Translations under genes and position numbers: made by a program
NCBI GenBank assembly: GCA_021324775.1
Contig: JAJPIM010000044.1
Coordinates: forward strand, 1 to 64,000
From: Gemmatimonadota bacterium
Lineage (GTDB): Bacteria; Gemmatimonadota; Gemmatimonadetes; Gemmatimonadales; Gemmatimonadaceae
DNA: 64,000 nucleotides
Direction: 5' to 3'
Notes under the pieces: generated by a model
Seen by the model: only the letters and a program-made list of their open reading frames with translations
Databases searched by the model: none
What the model was told of the DNA's origin: nothing
Shown: in pieces, positions 53,958 through 62,714 of the stretch
Layout: each line of letters begins with the position of its first letter
Position numbering within the stretch: the first letter of the stretch is position 1

Positions 53958-54587
53958 ATGACGTATACGGTGAAGGAGATCTTCTATACGCTGCAGGGCG
54001 AGGGCGCGCAGGCCGGGCGGCCCGCGGTGTTCCTGCGCTTCACGGGTTGCAATCTCTGGACTGGACGCGAAGCGGACCGCGCGTCCGCGGTGTGCCGGTT
54101 CTGCGATACGGATTTCGTCGGTACGTCGGAGGACGGCGGCAAATTCCAGGACCCTGACGCGCTCGCCGATGCGGTTGCCGCACGATGGCCGCGGGGTCAG
54201 GATCGGCGGTTCGTGGTCTGCACAGGTGGTGAGCCGCTGCTGCAGCTCGACGAGCCGCTGATCGGCGCGCTGCACGCGCGCTCGTTCGAGGTGGCGGTCG
54301 AGACGAACGGCACGATCGAGCCGCCGGCATCGCTCGACTGGGTTTGCGTCTCGCCCAAAGCCGACGCGCCCCTCGTGGTCCACGGCGGCGATGAGCTCAA
54401 GCTCGTGTTCCCTCAGGAACGAGGCAGTCCGGAGCGCTACAGCGGGCTCGATTTTCGCAATTTCTTCCTGCAGCCGATGGACGGCCCATCCGCCACCGCC
54501 AACACCCGGCTCGCGCTGGAGTATTGTCTGGCGAACCCGCAGTGGCGCCTGAGCCTTCAGACCCACAAGCTCCTGGGCATCAGATGA
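53958..54587 (+). CDS. queE: 7-carboxy-7-deazaguanine synthase (radical SAM)
   Basis: A radical SAM enzyme that contracts the ring of 6-carboxytetrahydropterin. The 209-aa protein from ATG 53958 starts [20 protein letters not shown], as QueE does. Its cluster motif is the special CX14CX2C, with Cys in FTGCNLW and in [21 protein letters not shown] and VETNGTI mark the SAM-binding strands. It sits 31 bp after queC; its stop overlaps the queD start (ATGA). Confidence 0.97.
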   Translation: MTYTVKEIFYTLQGEGAQAGRPAVFLRFTGCNLWTGREADRASAVCRFCDTDFVGTSEDGGKFQDPDALADAVAARWPRGQDRRFVVCTGGEPLLQLDEPLIGALHARSFEVAVETNGTIEPPASLDWVCVSPKADAPLVVHGGDELKLVFPQERGSPERYSGLDFRNFFLQPMDGPSATANTRLALEYCLANPQWRLSLQTHKLLGIR

Positions 54588-54979
54588 GTACGGTTCCGTC
54601 CGGGTCCGCCATGGAGCTGTTCGCCGAGTTCCGATTCGAGGCCGCGCATCAGTTGCCGCATGTGCCGCCCACGCACATGTGCGCACGCATGCACGGGCAC
54701 TCCTACACGGTTCGGCTCACGATCGCGGGCCGCGTCGATCCGCATGCCGGCTGGGTGATGGACTACGCGCTCATCGCGGACGCGTTCGAGCCGTTGCGCG
54801 CACAGCTCGACCATTACTGCCTCAACGACATCCCGGGACTGGAGAATCCGACCAGCGAACACCTCGCCATCTGGATCTGGGATCGGATGTGTCCGGCAGT
54901 CCCGGCCCTGCGGTCTGTCGAGGTACGAGAGATGCTACATATGGGCTGCGTCTATCGTGGACCGCACTCGATCGTCTAG
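54584..54979 (+). CDS. queD: 6-carboxy-5,6,7,8-tetrahydropterin synthase
   Basis: Makes 6-carboxytetrahydropterin from dihydroneopterin triphosphate, the first committed step to queuosine. The 131-aa protein shows [10 protein letters not shown] (zinc His), [13 protein letters not shown] (catalytic Cys, two zinc His), [11 protein letters not shown] and [20 protein letters not shown]. An ATG at 54611 (start AMELF) would also give a normal N-terminus. Overlap with queE suggests coupled translation. Confidence 0.95.
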   Translation: MSTVPSGSAMELFAEFRFEAAHQLPHVPPTHMCARMHGHSYTVRLTIAGRVDPHAGWVMDYALIADAFEPLRAQLDHYCLNDIPGLENPTSEHLAIWIWDRMCPAVPALRSVEVREMLHMGCVYRGPHSIV

Positions 54980-54990
54980 ATTAACCGCAC

Positions 54991-55704
54991 ATGCCCTATA
55001 GCCGAGTTCGCCTCCTCAGTGCTGTTGCCGTCGCCTGTGTGCTACCCATCCAACGGGTGCTCGCACAGGCCGACGTCGCATCATCCCTGAGAGGCAATCA
55101 GCGCCCGGCTACGCCAGCGCTCGACAACATCACGCCCACCGGGACCCCGCTTCCCCAGACACCGGTCACGACTGGCGCGGCCACAGCACGCCGCGGTGTG
55201 CCGCACCGGGATCTGTCGGAGCCCTTCGCGGCGATCTCGGCGGGCGCCCGGTCACTCGGCGATTCGCTGGTCGCCCTCGCCCGCGCGCAGATCGGGCGCC
55301 GCTATCGCTTCGGCGGTTCAACGCCGGAGCACGGCTTCGACTGCAGCGGCCTCGTTCGGTATGTGATGGCCGCGCTCAAGATCGAATTGCCGCGCACCGC
55401 TCACGAACAGGCGAAGAGCGGCCAGACGGTGCCACGCGACACCGCGGCGCTGCAGCCCGGCGACTTACTGATGTTCGGCTCCACGCGCCACATCTCGCAC
55501 GTCGGCATCTATGTCGGGAACGGCCACTTCGTGCAAGCCAGCAGCAAGGCCGGCCGTGTAGTGGAAACGCCCCTCATCCGCCCGATGGTACGCGGCGTCA
55601 AGCCGTGGCGGGCGGTCCGTCGTGTGATGCCCGAGTCTAATGCGGACTCGACGTGGGCGATACCGGAGTTGAGTCTCCCGGATGTGAGCGTCGGCGCGGG
55701 CTGA
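54991..55704 (+). CDS. NlpC/P60 family peptidoglycan peptidase
   Basis: A 237-aa exported hydrolase. Signal peptide of about 26 residues (VRLLSAVAVACVLPIQRVLAQ). A linker of 60 residues precedes the NlpC/P60 domain: RYRFGGSTPEHGFDCSGLVRYV (catalytic Cys), HISHVGIYVGNGHFVQAS (catalytic His with a second polar residue). It would cut the stem peptides of peptidoglycan. TAGATT lies 8 nt before the ATG (54977-54982), overlapping the queD stop, a possible leaderless promoter. The 3' end overlaps the convergent capA gene by 68 bp. Confidence 0.92.
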   Translation: MPYSRVRLLSAVAVACVLPIQRVLAQADVASSLRGNQRPATPALDNITPTGTPLPQTPVTTGAATARRGVPHRDLSEPFAAISAGARSLGDSLVALARAQIGRRYRFGGSTPEHGFDCSGLVRYVMAALKIELPRTAHEQAKSGQTVPRDTAALQPGDLLMFGSTRHISHVGIYVGNGHFVQASSKAGRVVETPLIRPMVRGVKPWRAVRRVMPESNADSTWAIPELSLPDVSVGAG

Positions 55705-56899
55705 TCGCTCCACTGTCGGCCGACGGGCCAACTGGGCCCCGCTCGGAGATCGCCCCGGTTGCCCTGTCGATGCGGGCTCCGGTCGCAGGAAAGTCCAGCC
55801 GGCTGAGCGAGTCGACGAGCACGCGTGCCCGGTTCGTGGAGTCGGGCAACACGGTCCCGGGCGTCGGCTGGCGCGTAGACCACATCACGGCACTACCTGC
55901 CTGCCCCGCCGAATCGAGTGTCGCGCACACGATCGCACCGCGATTCATGGGTGGGCCCAGTCCGAACGGACCGTAGTTGATCAGATTCCCCATCGAGTAC
56001 AGGATCAGCGCGCTATTCCACCACTCGATGGCGCGGAGTACGTGGGGCCCGTGACCGATGATCACATTCGCGCCGGCCTCCACCGCCGCGTGCGCGAACG
56101 CCACCGGGTTCCCGCGATCCTCTCCAAGATACCGCTCCGCCGCATCGATGGTCCGCTGTGCCGCCCGTCCTTCGGCGCCGAAATGCGCCGTCACCACCAC
56201 GCGCCCGTACCGGTCGGCCGCGTTCGACACGATCCGGCGGACGTGATCCAGGTCGTTCACGCTCGGGACCGACCACACACTGAAGCCGAGCACTGCGATG
56301 GTATCGCCGCGCGCGGTGATCGCGAGTGCCGGCACGGTATCGGCCCCCGTCACCAGCACGCCCGCGCTGTCCAGCATGGCTAGCGTCGATGCGACTCCCG
56401 CCGGGCCAGCATCATGCAGATGATTGTTCGCGACGTTGGCGACGACGATGGCGCCGCTGCCGGCAATGTGCCGGATCGCCCGCGCAGCCTCCGGCGGCGC
56501 CCGGAGCAAGTAGCAGGTCTCGTGGTCCAGATCACACTTCGGAGCGTCGACCGGACCGTCGCCGATGGTCCCCTCGGCGTTGATGACCACGATGTCGGCG
56601 TCGCGAACGAGCGCCCGGATCGGAGCGACGAGGGCGTCGGGCCGGTGGCGCTCTCCACTGGTATCACGCGTCGCGACCGCGTTGCGGCGCGACCACGCGC
56701 TGTCGAGATTCGTGCCGAGGGTCACGTCTCCGCCGGCACAGAGACGGACCGGGCCCCGCACGCCGGCCGCCGGATCGGATCGGGCAACCGCGGACGCTGG
56801 CTGATCCTGCCCCGCCGCGCGCGATCCGTACGCCACAAGGCCCGCGACGATCGCTGCCGCGCATGCCGCGGACCGCCGCGCGAGACGGCGGCCCGTCAA
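55637..56899 (-). CDS. CapA family protein (PGA synthesis/metallophosphatase-like)
   Basis: A 420-aa exported protein starting at TTG (56899). It has a signal peptide (ACAAAIVAGLVAYGSRAAG). The CapA domain shows LCAGGDVTLG, DIVVINAEGTIGDG, VVANVANNHLHDAG, DTIAVLGFSV, VVVTAHFGAEG and NVIIGHGPHVLRAIEWW: the acidic and His residues of a calcineurin-like metal site. In Bacillus CapA acts in poly-gamma-glutamate capsule. Here it may process a surface polymer, since polysaccharide genes follow; no capB or capC partner is near. The C-terminal 70 residues are low-complexity. Confidence 0.88.
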   Translation of the reverse strand: MTGRRLARRSAACAAAIVAGLVAYGSRAAGQDQPASAVARSDPAAGVRGPVRLCAGGDVTLGTNLDSAWSRRNAVATRDTSGERHRPDALVAPIRALVRDADIVVINAEGTIGDGPVDAPKCDLDHETCYLLRAPPEAARAIRHIAGSGAIVVANVANNHLHDAGPAGVASTLAMLDSAGVLVTGADTVPALAITARGDTIAVLGFSVWSVPSVNDLDHVRRIVSNAADRYGRVVVTAHFGAEGRAAQRTIDAAERYLGEDRGNPVAFAHAAVEAGANVIIGHGPHVLRAIEWWNSALILYSMGNLINYGPFGLGPPMNRGAIVCATLDSAGQAGSAVMWSTRQPTPGTVLPDSTNRARVLVDSLSRLDFPATGARIDRATGAISERGPVGPSADSGAISPRRRSHPGDSTPVSPTSSPH

Positions 56900-56921
56900 G
56901 CCCCTGACTCGCGCCGTCGCG

Positions 56922-59681
56922 TCACATCCCGGCCGGCGCTTTCATGAGCGTCGCAAATGTCCACGCGTAGTGGTGCCCGCTGGTCATGATCGGGCGGCGC
57001 TGGGCAGCGTACGCCGCGTATTGGGGATTGCCATACTGATCGGCCATCGCCTCGAACATATCATATGCCCAGTCGTCGCGCGGCCCGTTCGGGACCGTCG
57101 CGTTCTGTGCAAATGACCAGTTCGACGGCTGCTGCAGCGCATTGAACAGGTACGCGAGCGCCGCATCGATCCGCTTCCCGCTCGGCGACGTCCAGGTGAA
57201 CAGGTTCGGGCCGCCACTGTTCTCGATCACGCGTGCGGCGGCGGTCATCGGGGCCAGCGAGAAGAACGTATACCAGATGCCAGCCTGGCCGCGGGTGGTC
57301 TCGTCCGGCATGTGCCCGTCCGCCGCGATCGCCTGATCGATGTGATGCTCGAGTTTCACCGTCTCGGCCGCCAGCCCATCGGCATCGTCCAGGAAATGGT
57401 CGGCGATCACCATGCCCCATGTTCCCCACTCGCCCCAGTTGTTGGTGCGGTCCTGGATGGCGTTGGCCGCCTGCCCGATGTACACCGTCCGGACCCAGTT
57501 CTGGAATGCGGCCCGATCATCAGGTGACCAGCCGGGATAGTTGCCGAGCAATTCGCCCGCGAGGACGAGGCCCGCTCCCATGTAGGCCATGGTCAGTTGC
57601 CCGTCGTGCCCCGAGATGCCGGTATTGTTGCGCGCCCATGCGGTGAGGATCCGCTGCGAGCGGTCCGCGAGGTTCTGGTCGCCGTTCAGTTGGTACGCGA
57701 GCGCCATCATGTACGCGGCGTCGGCGTCGGCAGTCATCTCGTGCGTCGACGCGAAGAACGCTGCCTTGTCTTCGTAGTACCCGGGCACGTTGAACACCTT
57801 GGGCACGTTCGGTTGCGTGTTCTTCTTCTGCGCCACGGATCCCATGAGACGCGCATATGCCGACGTCCACGGTTCGGCGTGCGAGCTGATCTGATTCTTG
57901 ACGTAGTCGATCTGCGCCTGCGTGTAGAACCCGCCAGGATGCGGATACGGTGCCAGCCTGTCGCGCATCGTCGGCGCCGGGATGCTCATCGCGGCGAATG
58001 CGACCGGTATGACCTGTGCGGCCGGCGCTGACGCCGGAGCCGGCCGCAGCGGTGCGACGACCGCTGCCGCGAGAAGGCCCGCCGCGGCCACGCCCCGCCG
58101 GGCGGCGCGCGCCGACCGGATGCGATAGAGCACGACGTCGCCATCGCCACCGATGGAGTCGGCGTGAGCGGCGATCGTGCGGCGGGCGACGGGATTGCGG
58201 CCAGCGACGATGATGTAGTCGAAGTCGCTCGTGATGCGCCGCCAGTCGAGATTAGGCATGGAATCGGTGCCCCAGTGCTCGTCAGGGTAGTAAAGGTGAA
58301 CAGGCTCCTGGAAGTGCCCAAAGAACTTGTGCAGGAGCCGCGGTGGATTCGAATCGAATTGCGCCTCCTCCACGAGAAGCCCCGCCACGCGGCCTCCATC
58401 CTCGATCGTGTGCCACATCGCGAAGTGACGATAGGGATCGACGCGCCCATGCCGCTTGCCGTCGGCGACCAGCGGCAGCACCCTCGCGTCGGACGGGACT
58501 CCATGTAATACCCGCCGATACGCCATGAGATCGCGGTCGATCTGCCGTCCCTGCACCAGGACGAGGCCGGCGTGTAGTAAGGCCATCGTGAATGGCACCG
58601 CCAGCCACACGCGCTGCGCCGGCACCGGACCTGAGGCCGTGGCTGCGAACGGCAGCAGTATCGCGGGCAGCATCCATCGGATGTCGACGAACCCTGCGCC
58701 ATCGACCGAATAGGGGAACACCAGATACAACACCACGAACGCTGCCGCCGATCCGAGCAGCGCGTCGGCGCGCAGCGTGCGGCGGTTCACACCCAGAAAG
58801 ACGGCGAGCGACGCGAGATACCCGCCTGCCATCACCACCATCTGCGTCTTCGACAGCGAATAGAACGGGCTCGCGAGGTTCGAGATTTTGGAACCGAGCG
58901 GCCGAAACCACGGAGGGACCGACGCCGGCGCCTCGTAGCCGAGCGACAGGTGCCAGACCACCGAGTAGAGGCCGACGGCGATGCAGGCGGATGCCAGCAT
59001 GGCGAGATGAGGCGACGTGATCATCGGCCACGACAGGCGCCGGGCGGCGGACCATGACTGCCAGACGCCGATGAGCCACGCGACGGCGAGCACCACGAGC
59101 ACCGTCATCGCGCCCGCGAGGTGGACGAGGAACACCAGCGCGAGCGCCAGCGACAACCACGCGCGGGTCGTCCAGGACGCGGCATCGCGGCGCGGCCACC
59201 AGGCCGCAAGCCACAACAGCGCCGCGCCGATGCCCGCGACAAAATTGAAGAACCCGAACAGGAAGTAGAAGCTCAGACTGCATTGGACGCCGGCCAACGC
59301 CCACCCGCGGCGCGCGGGACAGGTCGCGGACACCAGCCGGTAGACACCCAGTGGCACGATGCAGATCAGTAGTGTCGCCATCGCGCGGAGCGCGGTCGCC
59401 GGGCCGAACGCGTGCACGAATGCGACGCCGATGAGATCGAGCCCGATGTACGGCGTCGGGAGCAGACGGACCCGGACAAATGGCGCCGGATGCCCGAACC
59501 ACGCGCGGTCCATCAACACGTAGCGCGCGAGGTTGTTGGTCGCGTCGTGATACGGGAAGTACTGCACCGACCACGCAACCGCGGCCGTGCAGACAGTCGC
59601 CACGACGACGAGCCAGGCCTCGAGCCCCCCGCGGCCGGTGGTGTCTCCCCCATTCGCCAGGCGGGATGTGATGCGGATCAC
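56922..59681 (-). CDS. Polytopic membrane protein fused to alginate-lyase-like domain (919 aa)
   Basis: Residues 20-375 carry 9-11 membrane helices with the DATNNLARYV loop after the first, as in GT-C-type transferases or polymer-handling proteins. About 380-520 is an extracytoplasmic domain. Around 530-546 comes a hydrophobic GVAAAGLLAAAVVAPL after RAARRG, like a signal peptide or helix. About 570-919 is an alginate lyase-like alpha/alpha domain: YPHPGGFYTQAQIDYVK, NNTGISGHDGQLTMAYMG, RTNNWGEWGTWGMVIADHFL, HMPDETTRGQAG. If both extracytoplasmic parts flank a helix the topology is workable, so one fused protein is possible; so is an internal start at GTG 58091. Start GTG 59681. Confidence 0.8.
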   Translation of the reverse strand: MIRITSRLANGGDTTGRGGLEAWLVVVATVCTAAVAWSVQYFPYHDATNNLARYVLMDRAWFGHPAPFVRVRLLPTPYIGLDLIGVAFVHAFGPATALRAMATLLICIVPLGVYRLVSATCPARRGWALAGVQCSLSFYFLFGFFNFVAGIGAALLWLAAWWPRRDAASWTTRAWLSLALALVFLVHLAGAMTVLVVLAVAWLIGVWQSWSAARRLSWPMITSPHLAMLASACIAVGLYSVVWHLSLGYEAPASVPPWFRPLGSKISNLASPFYSLSKTQMVVMAGGYLASLAVFLGVNRRTLRADALLGSAAAFVVLYLVFPYSVDGAGFVDIRWMLPAILLPFAATASGPVPAQRVWLAVPFTMALLHAGLVLVQGRQIDRDLMAYRRVLHGVPSDARVLPLVADGKRHGRVDPYRHFAMWHTIEDGGRVAGLLVEEAQFDSNPPRLLHKFFGHFQEPVHLYYPDEHWGTDSMPNLDWRRITSDFDYIIVAGRNPVARRTIAAHADSIGGDGDVVLYRIRSARAARRGVAAAGLLAAAVVAPLRPAPASAPAAQVIPVAFAAMSIPAPTMRDRLAPYPHPGGFYTQAQIDYVKNQISSHAEPWTSAYARLMGSVAQKKNTQPNVPKVFNVPGYYEDKAAFFASTHEMTADADAAYMMALAYQLNGDQNLADRSQRILTAWARNNTGISGHDGQLTMAYMGAGLVLAGELLGNYPGWSPDDRAAFQNWVRTVYIGQAANAIQDRTNNWGEWGTWGMVIADHFLDDADGLAAETVKLEHHIDQAIAADGHMPDETTRGQAGIWYTFFSLAPMTAAARVIENSGGPNLFTWTSPSGKRIDAALAYLFNALQQPSNWSFAQNATVPNGPRDDWAYDMFEAMADQYGNPQYAAYAAQRRPIMTSGHHYAWTFATLMKAPAGM

Positions 59682-59699
59682 AAAATGGAGGATGCGATC

Positions 59700-59822
59700 A
59701 TGCGGTCGGCCGGGCCGGGGCGGCTGGTGAAACCGCGGGTGAAACCGCTGGTGATGCCGGAGTGCGTGAGCAATTTCGTGGCCCGCCCGGCCGGGCGACG
59801 TCGTCCCGCCAGGAGTTTATGA
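59700..59822 (+). CDS. 40-aa basic ORF with strong ribosome-binding site
   Basis: GGAGG (59687-59691) stands 8 nt before the ATG at 59700, one of the best Shine-Dalgarno sites in the window. The 40-residue product is basic, with a repeat VKPRVKPLV, one Cys in PECVSNFV and an Arg/Pro end. It lies in the 196-bp divergent gap between the lyase fusion (-) and the GT-C gene (+) and ends 55 bp before the latter. It may be a leader peptide or an independent small protein; function unknown. Confidence 0.45.
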   Translation: MRSAGPGRLVKPRVKPLVMPECVSNFVARPAGRRRPARSL

Positions 59823-59877
59823 TAGATACCAGTCCTATCCCACCCCTCGTGAAAGCCGATTCACTCCCACTGGCCCC

Positions 59878-61563
59878 ATGACGGGCCCGGGACCATCCAT
59901 GGCCACTGGCGCCGGCTCGCTCCCCCTGCCCCCCGCCCGCGGGCAGCCACGGGCCGTGCAGGTCACCGGGGCCCTCATCGCGCTCATGATCCTGGGCACG
60001 CTGCTGCGCTGGCACCGCCTCGGCTACCAGAGCTTCTGGAACGACGAAATCGTGACCTGGCTGAGCGCCCAGGGGTCGGCGTGGAATGTGATCACGCAGC
60101 GCATCGAGAACAGCAACATCCCGCCCCTCTACTACCTGATCGCGCACGCGGCTCTCCCCCTTCGGGGGCGACTGGGCCTCGAAGAAGCCATGCGGCTGCC
60201 GTCGGTCGTCGCCGGCGTGCTCTCGATCCCACTCCTCTACATCGTCGCGCGCGCCTGGATCGGCTCCCGCATCGCGCTGCTGGCCGCCGCCCTCCTGACG
60301 GTATCGCCCTTCCACGTCTGGTACAGCCAGGAAGCCCGCCCCTACGTCGTGCTGCTGCTCGCGGCGCTCGTCGCGTTGGCGTGCGCGCAACGGGCCCTCG
60401 AATATCCCGATCGGGGATCGTGGAAAGCGGCGTTCGCGCTGGCGGCCGCCGCCACGTTCTACCTGCATACCGTTGGCGCCGCGTTCATTGGCTTCACCGT
60501 CTTCTACATCGTCATCGCCGCTGCCGTCCCTGACGCCTCCGCCAGTGGCGCACGCCAGGCGGGATCGCGATGGGCCGCGTGGCGCGCCGGCATCCGCGCC
60601 GCCGGGATGACGTATTGGCGGAGTTGGACGCTCACGTTCATCGGTGTGGCCCTGCTCTGCATCCCGGCCGTCTACCGCCTCGCATCGTTCCCCCCCACGA
60701 ACTCTGCCGATGCTGAGCGGCCCTTCTCGCCCGTGCAGTTCGGCTACGCCCTCTGGAGTTTCGGCGTCGGGTACTCGTACGGCCCGAGTCTCGGCGATCT
60801 CCACGCGGCGAATCGCGCGGCAATCATCCTGCATGACGCGTGGCAGGTCGTCCCGGCCGGCGCGGCCCTCATAGGCCTCTACGCCCTCGGCACCTGGTGG
60901 CTCGCCCGCTGGAGACCGCGCGCCCTGTGGTACGCCGGGCTCTGGTTCGTCTTTCCCATGCTCTTCGCGACACTCGGTGCCCTCGTCACTGTCCACCCTT
61001 TCAACGTGCGCTACGCGGTCATCTCGTTCTTGCCGGCTCTGATCGTCCTGGCGTGCGGGATCGATGCGCTCCCCTCCGTGGGCGCCCGCGCCATCGCCTG
61101 GGTGGGTGTGGTGTGTGTCTCCGCCCTCGCGCTCACCGGCTACTACAATGACCCCCGCTACGCGCGCGACGACTACCGCGGCGCCGCCGCCTTCCTGACC
61201 GCCCATGCGGGGCGAGGGGACATTGTCATCGCACACCGGGCGTTCACTGCGCGGGACCTTCGGTTCTACGCACGGCCGTTTCCCGTGCAGATCATCGGCT
61301 TCCCCATCACGTCCGAACCACTGGACTCGGCCCAGACGATCGCGGCGCTCGCATCCGCGATCGGCGACGCGCCGCACCTGTGGCTGTTCCTGAGCCGCGG
61401 CACGCCGGAAGAAGACGGTCCGCTCGCCGCGTACTGTGAATCGCATTTCCGCCGTACCTACACGTACACGTCCACGGGCGTGCGTCTCATCGCCTACGAG
61501 CGCGACAGTGTGTCCACGCCGGCGGCGGTCGCACCCCCACCGCCGGCAGCGAGCCGCCACTGA
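59878..61563 (+). CDS. GT-C family glycosyltransferase (GT39/ArnT-like)
   Basis: A 561-aa inner-membrane transferase with about 11-12 helices, which would use a lipid-phosphate sugar as donor. The first periplasmic loop carries the catalytic acidic pair in FWNDEIVTWL, and NIPPLYYLIAHAA with VSPFHVWYSQEARPYVV further on are the usual GT39-type segments. A C-terminal extracytoplasmic part of about 150 residues follows. The target could be a polymer or protein. Its TGA overlaps the CTG I propose as the start of the next gene. Confidence 0.9.
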   Translation: MTGPGPSMATGAGSLPLPPARGQPRAVQVTGALIALMILGTLLRWHRLGYQSFWNDEIVTWLSAQGSAWNVITQRIENSNIPPLYYLIAHAALPLRGRLGLEEAMRLPSVVAGVLSIPLLYIVARAWIGSRIALLAAALLTVSPFHVWYSQEARPYVVLLLAALVALACAQRALEYPDRGSWKAAFALAAAATFYLHTVGAAFIGFTVFYIVIAAAVPDASASGARQAGSRWAAWRAGIRAAGMTYWRSWTLTFIGVALLCIPAVYRLASFPPTNSADAERPFSPVQFGYALWSFGVGYSYGPSLGDLHAANRAAIILHDAWQVVPAGAALIGLYALGTWWLARWRPRALWYAGLWFVFPMLFATLGALVTVHPFNVRYAVISFLPALIVLACGIDALPSVGARAIAWVGVVCVSALALTGYYNDPRYARDDYRGAAAFLTAHAGRGDIVIAHRAFTARDLRFYARPFPVQIIGFPITSEPLDSAQTIAALASAIGDAPHLWLFLSRGTPEEDGPLAAYCESHFRRTYTYTSTGVRLIAYERDSVSTPAAVAPPPPAASRH

Positions 61564-62714
61564 CCGGCGTCGGGATCTTCAGGCTCCGCTATCCGGTCGG
61601 CTCCGAGACGTTCATTCGCGAGCAGGCGGGTGCCCTGAAACGCTACCAGCCCACCGTGATCACGCGGTCGCTCGTGGACGAGGCGCAATCCACTCTGCCC
61701 GTGTACGCGCTCGACGGCCGCCGGCGGACTGCTCCCGCACGGTTCCGGAGAGCGATGTATTCGCTGACCGCCGCGCCCCGCCTCTTCGGACGCAGTGACT
61801 CGTTCCCGGCTGTCGGACTGCTGCACGCTCACTTCGGACCCGATGGCACGTACGCGATGCCGCTCGCGGCCGCCCTGCACGTGCCGCTCATCACCACGTT
61901 CCACGGATGGGATGTCACCGTCCGGACCACTGCGATGCTCGCGTCGCCCAACCCGACCATCGCCCGCTATCTCCTCCGTCGCGCCGCCCTCCGCCGGACC
62001 GGAGCGGCATTCATCGCCGTCTCGGACTACGTGCGCGACAGGCTGCTCGTACTCGGATTTCCGCCCGAGCGAGTCGTGCGACACTACATCGGCGTCGATA
62101 CCACACGCTTCACACCCCTCCCGGCCTCGGCTCGCACGACGGACCGGTATGTCCTGTCCGTCGCCCGGCACGCGGGGAAGAAAGGCCTCGACACGCTGTT
62201 GCGCGCGTTCGCGCTGGTCGCACCCCGGTTTCCGGACGTTCGTCTCGTACAGGTCGGCCGCGGGCCGCACACCGCTGAACTGAAGGCCCTCGCGTCGGAC
62301 CTCGGGATCGCCGAGCGCGTCGAGTTCGCCGGTGCACAGCCATACGATCGCGTGCGGGATCTCATGCAGAACGCCACCGCGGTCGCGCTCACGTCACAGA
62401 CGGCCGTCGACGGCGATCAGGAGGCGCTCGGCATGGTCCTTAACGAAGCGAGCGCCTGCGGGATACCGATCGTCGCCACCCGCCACGGCGGGATTCCCGA
62501 AGCGGTAATCGACCGCGAAACCGGATTGCTCGCGCCCGAGCGCGATGCGCCAGCGATCGGCGAGGCGCTCGCCGCGCTGCTCGGCGACCCGGGCTACGCT
62601 GCGCAGTTGGGGCGGCGCGGGCGGGAGTTCGTCTGCGATGCCTTCGACCTCCGCGCGCAAACCGCCGCGCTGGAGCGCATCTACGACGGCGTGAGGGGCA
62701 TCACTGGCGGCTGA
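61560..62714 (+). CDS. GT4 family glycosyltransferase, apparent CTG start
   Basis: A retaining GT-B transferase. The first ATG, GTG or TTG is GTG 61656, but the reading upstream back to CTG 61560 (LTGVGIFRLRYPVGSETFI) is the conserved GT4 N-terminus, with the SETFI motif. CTG 61560 overlaps the stop of the previous gene (CTGA), the same arrangement as the ATGA and GTGA couplings elsewhere in this window. I therefore extend the gene to about 384 aa. Further marks: HAHFGPDGTYAMPLA, TTFHGWDVT, YVLSVARHAGKKGLDTLLRAF (donor domain), and EALGMVLNEASACGIPIVATRHGGIPE (E-x7-E). Donor and acceptor unknown. Confidence 0.85.
   Translation: MTGVGIFRLRYPVGSETFIREQAGALKRYQPTVITRSLVDEAQSTLPVYALDGRRRTAPARFRRAMYSLTAAPRLFGRSDSFPAVGLLHAHFGPDGTYAMPLAAALHVPLITTFHGWDVTVRTTAMLASPNPTIARYLLRRAALRRTGAAFIAVSDYVRDRLLVLGFPPERVVRHYIGVDTTRFTPLPASARTTDRYVLSVARHAGKKGLDTLLRAFALVAPRFPDVRLVQVGRGPHTAELKALASDLGIAERVEFAGAQPYDRVRDLMQNATAVALTSQTAVDGDQEALGMVLNEASACGIPIVATRHGGIPEAVIDRETGLLAPERDAPAIGEALAALLGDPGYAAQLGRRGREFVCDAFDLRAQTAALERIYDGVRGITGG

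Noticed and set aside
59698-61560. 620-codon minus frame over the GT-C gene
   Set aside because: Shadow; translation is Arg/Glu/Gly-rich, while the + strand shows regular membrane helices.
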